From NCBI GenBank assembly GCA_005223125.1, contig NJBH01000017.1, positions 19,891 through 83,890 of the forward strand: a stretch of DNA of 64,000 nucleotides, in the 5' to 3' direction. The notes beneath the pieces were generated by a model. The model had not been told where the DNA came from, searched no databases, and was given only the letters and a program-made list of their open reading frames with translations. The stretch comes from Promethearchaeota archaeon Loki_b32 (lineage in GTDB: Archaea; Asgardarchaeota; Lokiarchaeia; Sigyniarchaeales; SOKP01). Shown here piece by piece: positions 9,374 through 18,184 of this stretch. Within the stretch, counting starts at the first letter, position 1. Every line of letters starts with the position of its first letter. The position numbers and the translations under genes were made by a program.

Positions 9374-10486
9374 ATGGATAAATTAAATATATGTTTCGTT
9401 TCTTTAACATTTGCTCCTGATGCTCAAGACGGAGCAGCTAAATTTTTCACTGGGATTTATAATTATTTTAAAAATCAAGGTCATAATGTTAAAGTTATTA
9501 CGGGGAAATGGAATAAAGAAATTTTAGATCCAGATATTTTACAAATTGAGATAATTAGAAGACGATTTTTTTGGTTTCCACAATTTAATTTACACACTAT
9601 AAAATATCTAATGAAAAATGAATTCGATATCATTCATGGAAACAGTCCTAAAGGAGTTTTGCCTATAATCTTAGCTAATAAGAAGCAATTCATATCTACG
9701 ATTCATGATTTAGGCCCATTCGAGACGACCTTTACGAGAATTCCAATTGAAAAATTGTTGATTAAATACGCAGTTAACAAATCGACTTATATTACAACGT
9801 GTTCTGAATTTATAAGAAGAGAGATCAAGTATTACATACCAAAAGTTGCTATTAATAAAATCTTCAATCTCTATTCTGCGATTGAAGATAAATATAAACC
9901 TCTTCCTAAAGAAGCTCAAAAATTAAAAGAAGAATTAAATATAAGAGGCCCAATTCTTTTATATATAGGGCGTATAGCTAAATATAAAGGAGTAAGTGAT
10001 ATTATTAAAGCTTATCAAATAGCAAAAAAGGAAATACCTGAGCTTAATTTAGTCATGGGAGGTAAACCTGACTTTTACATGGAAAATACATACCAAGAAT
10101 GGAAACAGAAATACAAAGATATCTATTTTGCTGGTTTTATTTCTGAAAAAGAGATTCCTGCATATTATTCGATGGGAGATATATTTGTGACATATTCATA
10201 TGCTTCTGAAGGGTTTGGTTTAACACCAGTCGAAGCGATAGCATGCGGAACTCCTGTTATTTGCTCATCAATGGTTGCTTATAGAGAGGTTTTAAAAGAT
10301 AATGCCATTTTAGTGCCTCCTAGAAAACCTAAACAATTAGCAGAAGAAATTATTAATTTGTTGAAAAATGATTCTAAAAGACAAATGTTAATTGAAAAAG
10401 CTCAGGAATTTGTAAAAAGATATACATGGGATGAGGTTGGTAAAAGACTTGAAGTTCTTTATCAAAAATTTATCAATAATAAATAA
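9374..10486 (+). CDS. Glycosyltransferase family 4 (GT-B fold)
   Basis: This is a cytosolic or membrane-peripheral sugar transferase of 370 residues. The N-terminal Rossmann domain starts with NICFVSLTFAPDAQDGAAKF (the glycine-rich acceptor loop). The C-terminal nucleotide-sugar domain starts at PILLYIGRIAKYKGVSDIIKA and holds the E-x7-E motif in SEGFGLTPVEAIACGTPVI. Family members build glycolipids, N-glycan precursors or surface polysaccharides. Acceptor and donor cannot be read from sequence. It starts 41 bases after map and converges on the DUF354 gene. Confidence 0.92.
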   Translation: MDKLNICFVSLTFAPDAQDGAAKFFTGIYNYFKNQGHNVKVITGKWNKEILDPDILQIEIIRRRFFWFPQFNLHTIKYLMKNEFDIIHGNSPKGVLPIILANKKQFISTIHDLGPFETTFTRIPIEKLLIKYAVNKSTYITTCSEFIRREIKYYIPKVAINKIFNLYSAIEDKYKPLPKEAQKLKEELNIRGPILLYIGRIAKYKGVSDIIKAYQIAKKEIPELNLVMGGKPDFYMENTYQEWKQKYKDIYFAGFISEKEIPAYYSMGDIFVTYSYASEGFGLTPVEAIACGTPVICSSMVAYREVLKDNAILVPPRKPKQLAEEIINLLKNDSKRQMLIEKAQEFVKRYTWDEVGKRLEVLYQKFINNK

Positions 10487-10504
10487 AATTTAACTTGAAG
10501 TAGT

Positions 10505-11623
10505 TTATTTAGCTATAAGTCTGTTCTTTACATGTTGAAAGCAAATTACATTAGGATTATCAAATTGGTTAATTTTTTCTTTAAACGAACTTATCTTAAA
10601 TCTATCTGGAGTAGGATTTTGATTAAGAATATCAATAGCTCTTCTACCTATTTGATTTGAATCTCGCAAATGTTCTAAAGGAAACCCATTATTTATTAAA
10701 AATTTATCCTGTGGAGCTGACTCTCCTGGAAAAAACTCTATACTAGGCACATTCAATAAACTAGATTCTCTCACAATTGTTCCTCCTCCGCTTATTACTA
10801 ACGCTCCATAGAAGCATAAATCCAATAGATTTGGCAAATATTGGGTTATAATAACATTTCTTTCTTTACTAAGACTTTTAAGCCCTTTAGAAAGAAACAT
10901 TTCTTGTTTTTTTGAACGAACCAAAAGGAAGTATTTATAATTAGGGAATTTTTTGAATATGGGGGGAAAAAACTTTTTTATCTGAGTTTCTTCCGGTTTA
11001 ATTTTATGAATTAGATATGAAGCATGAGTGGGTTCAGTTCTTATTATAACATATTTTCCTTTTTCTACATTAATATTTTTAAGAATATCTGGATTGGGAG
11101 TGTATTCTGAAATCCATGCAATCTCATCAAGACCATTATACCTGATAATTTTCTTTGGATCAGCATAAAGTTTTATATACAAATCTTTAGGTATGCATTC
11201 GGGAGTGATAATATTTTCAATATAAGGGTGTATTAATTTACATACAGGTTCATTTCGCGGTTCATCATTAAATCCTATCGAAGGAATTTGTAATCCATAT
11301 GCGATCCTTGTACCTTCTACAGAAAGAAAAGTAACAAAATAATCGGGTGAAAATTTCTTAATTACAGGAAAAAGTTGATTCAAACGGTTTATATAGGTAT
11401 TTAACTTTTCTTCTAGTTTTTCACCACCATGTTTTCCAATTTTTTTGTATTTTACTCCAAAATCATCTAGAATTTGGTATGTAGAATCATAATCTCGGGC
11501 TGTGATTAAAAGCTCTGGATCTTCTTTTTCAAACAATTTAAATAGTGAATTAAACATTATGGCAGTTTTAGGTTGTTCAACGTCAATCCATATTCTTTTT
11601 CCAGAAAGACTCATAGTAAGCAC
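10505..11623 (-). CDS. DUF354-family GT-B-like protein
   Basis: This 372-residue protein is of the archaeal DUF354 family, with a GT-B-like fold related to UDP-GlcNAc 2-epimerases and glycosyltransferases. The N-terminal segment IWIDVEQPKTAIMFNSLF is the family signature (DI-x-H/Q-P in others). The region VISGGGTIVRESSLLNVPSI is the sugar-nucleotide-binding G-G-x-T loop. The activity of the family is not established. It lies tail to tail with a GT4 gene, which supports a role in surface glycan synthesis. The listed start includes three extra residues before a second ATG that may be the true start. Confidence 0.85.
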   Translation of the reverse strand: MLTMSLSGKRIWIDVEQPKTAIMFNSLFKLFEKEDPELLITARDYDSTYQILDDFGVKYKKIGKHGGEKLEEKLNTYINRLNQLFPVIKKFSPDYFVTFLSVEGTRIAYGLQIPSIGFNDEPRNEPVCKLIHPYIENIITPECIPKDLYIKLYADPKKIIRYNGLDEIAWISEYTPNPDILKNINVEKGKYVIIRTEPTHASYLIHKIKPEETQIKKFFPPIFKKFPNYKYFLLVRSKKQEMFLSKGLKSLSKERNVIITQYLPNLLDLCFYGALVISGGGTIVRESSLLNVPSIEFFPGESAPQDKFLINNGFPLEHLRDSNQIGRRAIDILNQNPTPDRFKISSFKEKINQFDNPNVICFQHVKNRLIAK

Positions 11624-11739
11624 TAAAATGATGATAAAATTTTAATATTTTTTGTAAATGTTTCAATATTTATTAGAAAATTTGACACTATATTGAAACT
11701 TTGATTAATATCAATTTAAATCTTATATTGAAAAAAAAG

Positions 11740-12033
11740 TTATTTCTCACAAGCACATGGTTTTGCTTTGCATTTAATACATATACCAGGATATTTTTTT
11801 GAAACTGCAGATTCAAGATCGATTTCTAATAAATTTGCTAGGGAATTTGTCCAGGCAATTATATCGGCTAATTCTTCTGAAGCATTTTTTTCATCAATTG
11901 CTTTATTTCTTAAAATATGAGCGAATTCACCAATTTCTTCTATTAACCAAATAAAAGTACCATTAATTCCTCTATTTAGATCTCTTTTTATGTAAATATC
12001 TTTAATTAACTTTTGAAATTCTGAAATTTTCAT
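11740..12033 (-). CDS. MazG-like nucleotide pyrophosphohydrolase with Cys-rich tail
   Basis: This is a 97-residue protein with one MazG-type helical domain. The metal-binding E-E-x-G-E (residues about 31-35) and the second motif E-E-L-A-D (about 54-58) are both present, as needed for hydrolysing nucleoside triphosphates to monophosphates, a house-cleaning role. The C-terminus CIKCKAKPCACEK has four cysteines (C-x2-C-x4-C-x-C) that could bind zinc. It is encoded between the DUF354 and Sec61-beta genes on the same strand, with gaps that suggest separate or loosely linked transcription. Confidence 0.85.
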   Translation of the reverse strand: MKISEFQKLIKDIYIKRDLNRGINGTFIWLIEEIGEFAHILRNKAIDEKNASEELADIIAWTNSLANLLEIDLESAVSKKYPGICIKCKAKPCACEK

Positions 12034-12067
12034 TCATTTTCAACAATAAACAGTTATTTATCATAAA

Positions 12068-12289
12068 TTATCCCCCACCAGGTGTGAATAACCAATTAAA
12101 CACACCTATGTGTGCTAATATCACAATCAGTATTAGTGTTATCGATAATATAACTGTACTTATAGGTCCTATTTTAATCCCAACTGAGCTATCCTGAAAA
12201 AATCTCATCAAACCTGCTCCCCCCATTGGCATCGGGGCACTACCACTTCTTCTTTTTTTACGTCTTGACTGAGTTCCACGAGATGACAT
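12068..12289 (-). CDS. secG: Preprotein translocase subunit Sec61-beta (archaeal SecG)
   Basis: This is the small non-essential subunit of the archaeal SecYEbeta protein channel. The 73 residues follow the family plan: a basic N-terminal tail (RRKKRRSGSAPMP), the conserved GGAGLMRFFQDSSVGIKIGP block, and one C-terminal membrane helix (TVILSITLILIVILAHIGVFNWL). It is tail-anchored, with the N-terminus in the cytoplasm. The ribophorin I-like gene starts on the other strand 160 bases away, so a shared regulatory gap serves two secretory-pathway genes. Confidence 0.95.
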   Translation of the reverse strand: MSSRGTQSRRKKRRSGSAPMPMGGAGLMRFFQDSSVGIKIGPISTVILSITLILIVILAHIGVFNWLFTPGGG

Positions 12290-12448
12290 AATTAAAAATA
12301 GTACTAAAATTTGTAATAACTTTGTTTTAAAATAATTGCCAAAACCATATAAAATTTTATCTTGAAATTAAAAAAAAAAAATTGGTAAATTTTTATATCT
12401 TGTTTTAATTATTTTTAGATAATTTAAGGAATAAAAGGTTGTCATTTA

Positions 12449-14296
12449 TTGAAAAGAAAAGATTTTTTATTAATTTTAATGGGTTTACTGTTAATTATAG
12501 TAACATTCTCATTTGTGTTTGATAATTCAGAAATAGAGTTAACAGATTATAATAATAATAATAAGAATCCACAATTTTCTGCCGACTTGGATGGAATCGA
12601 AAATATTATAATAACAAAATTATATAGGAACGCTAACATAACTACATATGGGTTATTATATATAGAAGATACTATAACATTTAAAAATTTAAATAATCAC
12701 CCTATAACTTCAATATTTTTGGGGATTCCTATAGATGTAACTGAAGATCTAATCTTTTTTAAAGCCACTGGAACTAGTGATAATACTCTACTATCTGACT
12801 GTTCATCGATGATAATGAATGGAAATCAGATGGTAGTAATTTATTTTGATTCTCCTTTGTTACCATATCAAATTAGGGATGTTAAATTTACACATACATA
12901 TAAGAATATTATTTCATACTCCTTATTAGAAGATGATCAACACGTAGTTTTTTATCCAATAGTTTATCCATTGGCACCATATAATATAGAAGGTGAAGCT
13001 TCTGCGATCTTCAATTATCCTGTAGTGGCAACATCAGTAGATGGAGGATGGGGTTTTGTAAATCCTGCACTTTCTCGTATTTCATATGATTTTGATTCGA
13101 TTAAAGATGAATTAGAGATTGATTTTATATCCCCATTTTTAGAAAATTTGGGTGAAAAAAAGGAAGCCCTCATACATTTCATTGATAATGATAATTCAAA
13201 ATTAGAGATGGAAGAAGTTAATCGTGAAATTTTTATCTCTCCATGGGGGATTATTAAAGTAAAAGAGAAGTTCTCATTAGTAAACTTCGGATATAAAGAT
13301 ATTAATGTATTCACAATAAAAATTCCTAAAGCTGCAACAAATCTTTATGTTTTTGATGATTTAGGTGAAATCCAAGGTACAGAGATAATTGATCAAGGTG
13401 AATCAAATTATAAAACTGTACAATTTCTCTTATATATTAATCGAGTAATTCTTAAACCAAATACAAATTTTGAATTTACTGTTGAGTATAACTTACCATT
13501 TGAAAATTACGTTTCTTTAAATTGGTTTGAACAATCAATTCAAATTGATTTATTAACAACAACTTATGACTTTCTTGGCAAAAACCAGATTATCAACGTT
13601 ATTATAGATGCCTGTAGCAGTATTAATTTAATTACCGAATCTCCTACAGCTATTACGCGGTCTAAGGGTGCTACAACTCTTTCATTCCTATCTGAAACGG
13701 TTTGCCCTTTGGAAAGAAAAATAATACAATTTACATTTACTATTGATGTGTTCGATATATTATTGAGACCTATTACATTCATATTAATAATATCACTGAT
13801 TGCTTCAACATATGTATTACTAATTAAAACAATAAAGAAAGCCGATACTACAATTTTATCAACAAAATATATACCGGTTAATGAAATTAGGGAGTTCTGT
13901 TCTTTATATGAAGAAAAAAATGCTTTAACCTTAGAAATTAGACTAGCAAAAGATGATGCTAAAAGAAAAAAGATAGCAAAAAAAAAGTATAAAAATATTT
14001 TAACTAAAAATGTTTCAAAAATTGATGAAATTCAAAAAGAAGTAACTCCTTTTAAGAAAGTATTAATGGAAACAAGTGAGATCTTTGAAACTATTGTAAA
14101 GCGATTAGATATTTTAGAAGCAGAGAGAATAAGTGTTAAGGACAGTTTAGCTCTGTTAGAATCCAGGTATAGAAGAGGAAGATTACCATCCAGAGCGGCA
14201 TATCTAAAATTATCAGATGATTTTATAAAAAGAAGGAAAAAGATTGATAAAACAATTGACAAATTAATTCAGCAAATGAGGAGCTATCTATTATAA
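12449..14296 (+). CDS. Ribophorin I-like oligosaccharyltransferase subunit
   Basis: This 615-residue membrane protein matches eukaryotic ribophorin I (OST1) in order of parts. There is an N-terminal signal/anchor helix (residues 5-22), an external beta-rich region, then NREIFISPWGIIKVKE followed by TIKIPKAATNLYVFDDLGEI, the counterpart of the ribophorin block with S-H-W-G-N-I and Y-Y-R-D-E-I-G-N. VEYNLPFENYVSL follows, then SINLITESPTAITR. A second membrane helix lies near residues 440-461, and a cytosolic coiled coil of about 150 residues ends in GRLPSRAAYLKLSDDFIKRR, again like ribophorin I. In eukaryotes the protein helps STT3 N-glycosylate new chains. Ribophorin-like genes are reported in Asgard archaea. 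The start is TTG after an AAGG motif. Confidence 0.8.
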   Translation: MKRKDFLLILMGLLLIIVTFSFVFDNSEIELTDYNNNNKNPQFSADLDGIENIIITKLYRNANITTYGLLYIEDTITFKNLNNHPITSIFLGIPIDVTEDLIFFKATGTSDNTLLSDCSSMIMNGNQMVVIYFDSPLLPYQIRDVKFTHTYKNIISYSLLEDDQHVVFYPIVYPLAPYNIEGEASAIFNYPVVATSVDGGWGFVNPALSRISYDFDSIKDELEIDFISPFLENLGEKKEALIHFIDNDNSKLEMEEVNREIFISPWGIIKVKEKFSLVNFGYKDINVFTIKIPKAATNLYVFDDLGEIQGTEIIDQGESNYKTVQFLLYINRVILKPNTNFEFTVEYNLPFENYVSLNWFEQSIQIDLLTTTYDFLGKNQIINVIIDACSSINLITESPTAITRSKGATTLSFLSETVCPLERKIIQFTFTIDVFDILLRPITFILIISLIASTYVLLIKTIKKADTTILSTKYIPVNEIREFCSLYEEKNALTLEIRLAKDDAKRKKIAKKKYKNILTKNVSKIDEIQKEVTPFKKVLMETSEIFETIVKRLDILEAERISVKDSLALLESRYRRGRLPSRAAYLKLSDDFIKRRKKIDKTIDKLIQQMRSYLL

Positions 14297-14320
14297 GAGC
14301 ATTTGAATGTGAATGAATTT

Positions 14321-14944
14321 ATGAAACCATGGTTATTTGACATATTAGCATGTCCTATTGATAAACAATTTCCATTAAAATTATATATTTTTTCTTTTGA
14401 AAATAAACCAGAAGAATTTCAATCTATTATTGATATTTATAAAAACAGAGATATCAACATTATTAAAAAAGAAAAAATAATTGAGGTTTTTCAAGAAAAT
14501 GACGAATATTTCTTAAGGGATAACATAGTCATTGAAAAAACCAAACTTAAATCCTATCTTGAGTTAATAATTTCGAGTATAAATGAATTTGAAAATGTCT
14601 TTAATAATTCTACAAACCAATTGAGTAAAAAAAGTTTTCAAATCATAAATTCTGAAGTTAAATCTAAAATTTTAGAACTTTTTAAAGATTTAAAATTCCA
14701 TCATATTGAAGATATATTTCCTGAGTTATATTTTATAAATAAAGTAAAATTAGACATTGAAATTGAATCAGGTATATTATTTTGCAGCAAATGTAACCGT
14801 TGGTATCCTATTATAGATACAATTCCACAGATGCTCCCTGATAAGTATCGTGATGAAAGAAAAGAAATTGAATTCCTTGAAAGCAATAAAAATTTATTAG
14901 ATGAAAAATTTTTTAATCAAGATCTTAAACCATTTAATATTTAA
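14321..14944 (+). CDS. Trm112-like methyltransferase activator with large central insert
   Basis: The two halves of a Trm112 zinc-binding fold flank a long insert. The N-terminal half has LFDILACPIDKQFPLKLYIF. The C-terminal half has GILFCSKCNRWYPIIDTIPQMLPD. Trm112 stabilises and activates tRNA, rRNA and release-factor methyltransferases (Trm9, Trm11, Bud23, Mtq2). Most archaeal forms are about 60 residues. Here about 120 residues separate the halves, as a helical insert does in eukaryotic Trm112, but longer. An upstream TTG (14303) is open, but GTGA at 14309 is well placed as ribosome-binding site for this ATG, and family proteins begin M-K-P-W. It follows the ribophorin-like gene by a few bases. 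Confidence 0.78.
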   Translation: MKPWLFDILACPIDKQFPLKLYIFSFENKPEEFQSIIDIYKNRDINIIKKEKIIEVFQENDEYFLRDNIVIEKTKLKSYLELIISSINEFENVFNNSTNQLSKKSFQIINSEVKSKILELFKDLKFHHIEDIFPELYFINKVKLDIEIESGILFCSKCNRWYPIIDTIPQMLPDKYRDERKEIEFLESNKNLLDEKFFNQDLKPFNI

Positions 14945-15006
14945 GAATTAAATAACATAAAATCTATGAACTGTTTCAAATACAAACTCTTAGCCCGGTG
15001 GTGTAG

Positions 15007-15036
15007 ATTAATACATATATTATGTATTGAGTAAAT
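15007..15036 (+). other. Apparent D-loop intron of tRNA-Gln
   Basis: This AT-rich 30-base segment separates the A14-G15 and G18-G19 parts of the D loop. It contains a 7-base-pair hairpin, AATACAT (15010-15016) with ATGTATT (15022-15028), which would project the intron away from the tRNA body. I could not draw a strict bulge-helix-bulge at its borders, so the border is set only by what restores a normal D loop. Confidence 0.65.
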
Positions 15037-15081
15037 TGGCCAAGCATTTGGGGCTTTGAACCCCGCGACCACGGTTCGAAT

Positions 15082-15110
15082 ATTAAAAAGGTTTCTGATT
15101 AATCGAAATT
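15082..15110 (+). other. Apparent T-loop intron of tRNA-Gln
   Basis: This 29-base segment follows the T loop TTCGAAT. A bulge-helix-bulge-like fold can be drawn. The T stem is the outer helix. TTCGA (15075-15079) pairs with TCGAA (15103-15107) as central helix, and three-base bulges lie at 15080-15082 and 15108-15110. The inner helix is TTAA (15083-15086) with TTAA (15099-15102). The central helix is 5 rather than the usual 4 pairs. This is the structure the archaeal tRNA splicing endonuclease cuts. Confidence 0.65.
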
Positions 15111-15477
15111 CCGTGCCGGGCTATTATTTTTAATAATACTACTTAAAAAAATTTTTCAATTGCCGGTATTTTTAATTTTTTCTTTTTGACTAAAAATTAA
15201 AAGTCATCAATTCAAGACTGATAATAATCTTGGTTATATCAATCTTTTTTATTTCGGAAGAGATAAAAATATAATTTTTGTTTAAAAAACGCTATTTTGT
15301 CACTGTTTGATTATTTAAAAATTTTAAAATTAACTCAATTCTTAATTTGTATTTATCATTTGATTATAAAAAATTTTAAATAAATCAAAAAAACCGAAAT
15401 TTATCTATAATAAGAAGAAAGATTTATTTGTCTTGTAAGTAAAATACTATTTAATTAAAATTAAAGAAAAGATTACA

Positions 15478-15663
15478 ATGCTTAACTTCAGTTGGGTAAG
15501 AAAAATAGGAAATAAAAGATTATTTATACTATGTCTTTCAATTGCAGTGATTACTACTTTATCTCTTGTTATTTTTATTGCATTTTCAAATACAACTGTT
15601 AGCCTTAATGATTCTTCTGATGATTCTTCTGATGATGGGGGAGACGATGATGATTGTTTTTGA
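15478..15663 (+). CDS. Possible small single-span membrane protein with acidic tail
   Basis: This open frame of 61 codons starts ATG, encodes a basic N-terminus (RKIGNKR), one strong hydrophobic helix (LFILCLSIAVITTLSLVIFIAF) and an outside tail of Ser/Asp repeats ending GGDDDDCF. No homologue is recognised. The arrangement is that of a real small membrane protein, but length alone cannot prove it. The frame stays open for 41 more codons after the TGA stop (to 15789) with protein-like composition. That could be a separate peptide starting at ATG 15688, a read-through, or chance. Confidence 0.35.
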   Translation: MLNFSWVRKIGNKRLFILCLSIAVITTLSLVIFIAFSNTTVSLNDSSDDSSDDGGDDDDCF

Positions 15664-16774
15664 CATAGAATTTATGGGAGTAATCTAATGGAAGATAGTG
15701 TTCTATACAAAAAAAATTCAGTCGATAATCATAATTTTGATATAGATCTCAAAAATATTAAATCCTATTTGTATGATCCTTATAAATAAATAGTAGTTAT
15801 AAGAGGACAACCACGCAATGGTGTTGGATTTAAAAAGAAATTTTTTTTTCTTAATTTTTTTATTTGAGGAAATATTCGGCTATTGAAATATAAAGTAATT
15901 GTATAAGTAAGTTTTTTGAGAATATTTAATATTTTTTGAATAGAATTTTAGTTTAAGTTCTAGAAAATCAACAGATAAATTGCTAACAAAATTAAGATTG
16001 TACCATTTATTATCCTTAAATGAGTTCGATATTTCAATTGAAATTCTTTGATATTTGATGATTTTATACCTAAACAAATCAAAATTAACACATCTACGAT
16101 AAGGTTAATCATTCTTATCAAATACACAGTAATAAAAACCATTATTAATGGATTATTTCTAAAAGAGATTTTAATAAAGCTAAACAGATAGGGCTAAAAT
16201 GTTAGATTATAATCAAAACATAGCTAATTTATACTAAAAAACTATAGAATGCCGAATTTTTTTCTAAAAAGTCTTTTACAAGGTTTTTTATTTTTTCTGG
16301 GATGTTATACTTTTACTTTATTCTTTATTACATTCTATTTCTGTTATACACCAATAAAAATTAATAGTTCTGCAAATGTATATGAAAAAAAAAGGAGAAA
16401 TTTATTACTAATTATAAAAAATTGATACATAATATAGAAAAAAAAAGATAACTTAAAATTATTCCAGAAAGTAATCCAATAAAGATTTCCCAAAACTTTC
16501 TTCATTCTTCATTTAATATTAGTGATATGCCAAAAACACTTAACATTAACATTTACTTTATGAATTTACATGGTGATATCCCTTTTATAAACACAGATAC
16601 AAAAGCTATAACAATCTTAACATCAGTCATATTCAATAATTTAATTATTCATACATTCCATTTTACATAACGTAAAAAATCGCAAAATATAATATTAAGC
16701 CAAATATTTTTTTTTTCAACCTCAAAGTTCAAAATATTAACATTTTCAAAATAGCTTTTAAATTTGTAAAAATT
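15664..16774. other. Gene-poor AT-rich interval
   Basis: About 1.1 kb holds no gene I can support. A hydrophobic frame of 58 codons on the plus strand (ATG 16249 to stop 16425, one or two possible membrane helices) and a hydrophobic 60-codon frame on the minus strand (16142 to 15960) could be small membrane proteins or remnants. Both have weak starts. No tRNA, repeat array or clear hairpin was seen. The last part must hold the promoter of the Alg7-like gene. Confidence 0.4.
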
Positions 16775-18145
16775 ATGATTCCATTATCTGGTTTGAAATG
16801 GGGATTTTTAGAAATATTTTATTTAATTATTATTTTTATTGTAGGCTTTCTAATTACTTACTTAACCCTCCCATACATAATCAAATTGATGAAAAAAAAG
16901 AATTTTGTTGGATATGACATCCATAAGAATGCTCAACCAGAAATTGCCGAGTCTGGAGGTATTAGTATAGTTATTGGTTTTTCTATTACTTCAATATTCG
17001 TAATTATATTTTTTCCTAATTTCATAAATGAAACCATTGTCTTTTTATTAACTGTTTTGATAGCAGGAGCTATTGGATTTATCGATGATAGAAAAAAACT
17101 CAGATCACGTTACAAAATAATATTATCAATTTTTTCTGGTACAACTATTTTTTTTGCTAATTTAATTGGTTTTATTACAATAACCTCACCAACTATTCCC
17201 TTCCTCGATCAAACTCGAATGACAATTATTTATCCTTTCTTAGTTCCCATTATTGTAGCTGTTTTTACCAATACAGTAAATATGCTAGAAGGTTACAATG
17301 GCGAGGGTTCAGGAACGTGTTTAATCGCGGTCTGTTTTCTTTTTATATGTAGTTTAATATGGAATTCTACTGAGGGAGTGATTTTTACAATTCCAGTCAT
17401 AGCAGTACTAATTCCTTTTTTCATATATAATAAATTTCCAGCAAAAATATTTCCTGGAGATATAGGTACATTAAGTATGGGTGCAATGATTGCATGCATT
17501 ATGTTATTTGGGTCATTGGAAGTTGCCACTTTTTGTGCTCTTTTAATTCATATATTCAACAGTTTTTATTATATTTATTCTGTACGTGGGTTTTTTGAGA
17601 GCAGTGATATTAAAGGCAGTAAAGAAGATATAATCTTACTCGAAGATGATCGAATTAAAGCTTCAGATCAAAAAGATGCAGCATTAACATTGCCTAGATT
17701 AATATTAGCAAAAGGGCCATTAACAGAACCAGAATTAATAAAAAACTTTTATGCTATTTCAATAATATGTGGTTTTTTTTCCATTCTCTCTATCTTACTC
17801 ATGCAATACAGTTTAGGGAACCTAAATATCTACATCTTAATTATTACTTTAATCGTTCTTTTAGCTCCAACTATTTTCATATTATATAAATTCCCCAGAA
17901 TTCAAGGAATAATTTTTCTGATGATGGTCCTATTAATTTCTATTTTGTCATTCCTAATATTTATTGAAGCTGTAATTATGCCACTTCCTTTTGAAGATGT
18001 AAACCTAGGGATAATAAGTATTCCAATTCATCTATTAATTTCCTTTATACTAATGATTCCTATATTGTTATTATGGTATCTAATTACAATAAAGTATTTC
18101 TGGATTGAAATTGATAAGATGAATAAAATCGAAACCCAAAATTAA
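16775..18145 (+). CDS. Alg7/AglH-like polyprenyl-phosphate GlcNAc-1-phosphate transferase
   Basis: This is a multi-spanning enzyme of 456 residues that transfers a sugar-1-phosphate from a UDP-sugar to dolichyl phosphate, the first step of lipid-linked oligosaccharide synthesis. The family motifs are present: IHKNAQPEIAESGG (substrate loop, about 50-62), the catalytic DD in GFIDDRKKLR (D104, D105), NMLEGYNGEGSGT (169-181) and FPGDIGTLSMGA (226-237). The sequence NMLEGYNG is closer to eukaryotic Alg7/DPAGT1 than to bacterial MraY or WecA. It fits with the oligosaccharyltransferase-type genes elsewhere in the window. About ten membrane helices are visible. Confidence 0.9.
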   Translation: MIPLSGLKWGFLEIFYLIIIFIVGFLITYLTLPYIIKLMKKKNFVGYDIHKNAQPEIAESGGISIVIGFSITSIFVIIFFPNFINETIVFLLTVLIAGAIGFIDDRKKLRSRYKIILSIFSGTTIFFANLIGFITITSPTIPFLDQTRMTIIYPFLVPIIVAVFTNTVNMLEGYNGEGSGTCLIAVCFLFICSLIWNSTEGVIFTIPVIAVLIPFFIYNKFPAKIFPGDIGTLSMGAMIACIMLFGSLEVATFCALLIHIFNSFYYIYSVRGFFESSDIKGSKEDIILLEDDRIKASDQKDAALTLPRLILAKGPLTEPELIKNFYAISIICGFFSILSILLMQYSLGNLNIYILIITLIVLLAPTIFILYKFPRIQGIIFLMMVLLISILSFLIFIEAVIMPLPFEDVNLGIISIPIHLLISFILMIPILLLWYLITIKYFWIEIDKMNKIETQN

Positions 18146-18184
18146 ATAAAGTAATCTATTAATTGACAAATTAATTAAAAAAAC

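Larger units (their letters stand above)
14992..15123 (+). tRNA. tRNA-Gln (anticodon TTG) with apparent introns in D loop and T loop
   Basis: The acceptor strands AGCCCGG (14992-14998) and CCGGGCT (15116-15122) pair fully, with A15123 as discriminator. The D stem is GTGT (15001-15004) with GCAT (15044-15047). The anticodon arm is TGGGG-CTTTGAA-CCCCG (15049-15065), with anticodon TTG at 15056-15058 and no intron at 37/38. The T stem is CACGG (15070-15074) with CCGTG (15111-15115). Two extra segments break the molecule: about 30 bases in the D loop between AG (15006) and TGGCC (about 15007-15036), and 29 bases at the end of the T loop after TTCGAAT (about 15082-15110). Removing both leaves a standard tRNA-Gln. 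The exact splice points are ambiguous by one base. Confidence 0.88.

Noticed and set aside
13015..13314. Antisense frame of 99 codons within the ribophorin-like gene
   Set aside because: Shadow of the real gene. No start signal or motif.
15790..15840. SECIS element behind the TGA of the small membrane protein
   Set aside because: Only a weak hairpin can be drawn around cacgcaatggtg, and the conserved internal loop is not evident.
15880..16142. Two overlapping minus-strand hydrophobic frames
   Set aside because: They overlap in different frames and have no ribosome-binding site. At most one could be real, and neither is supported.
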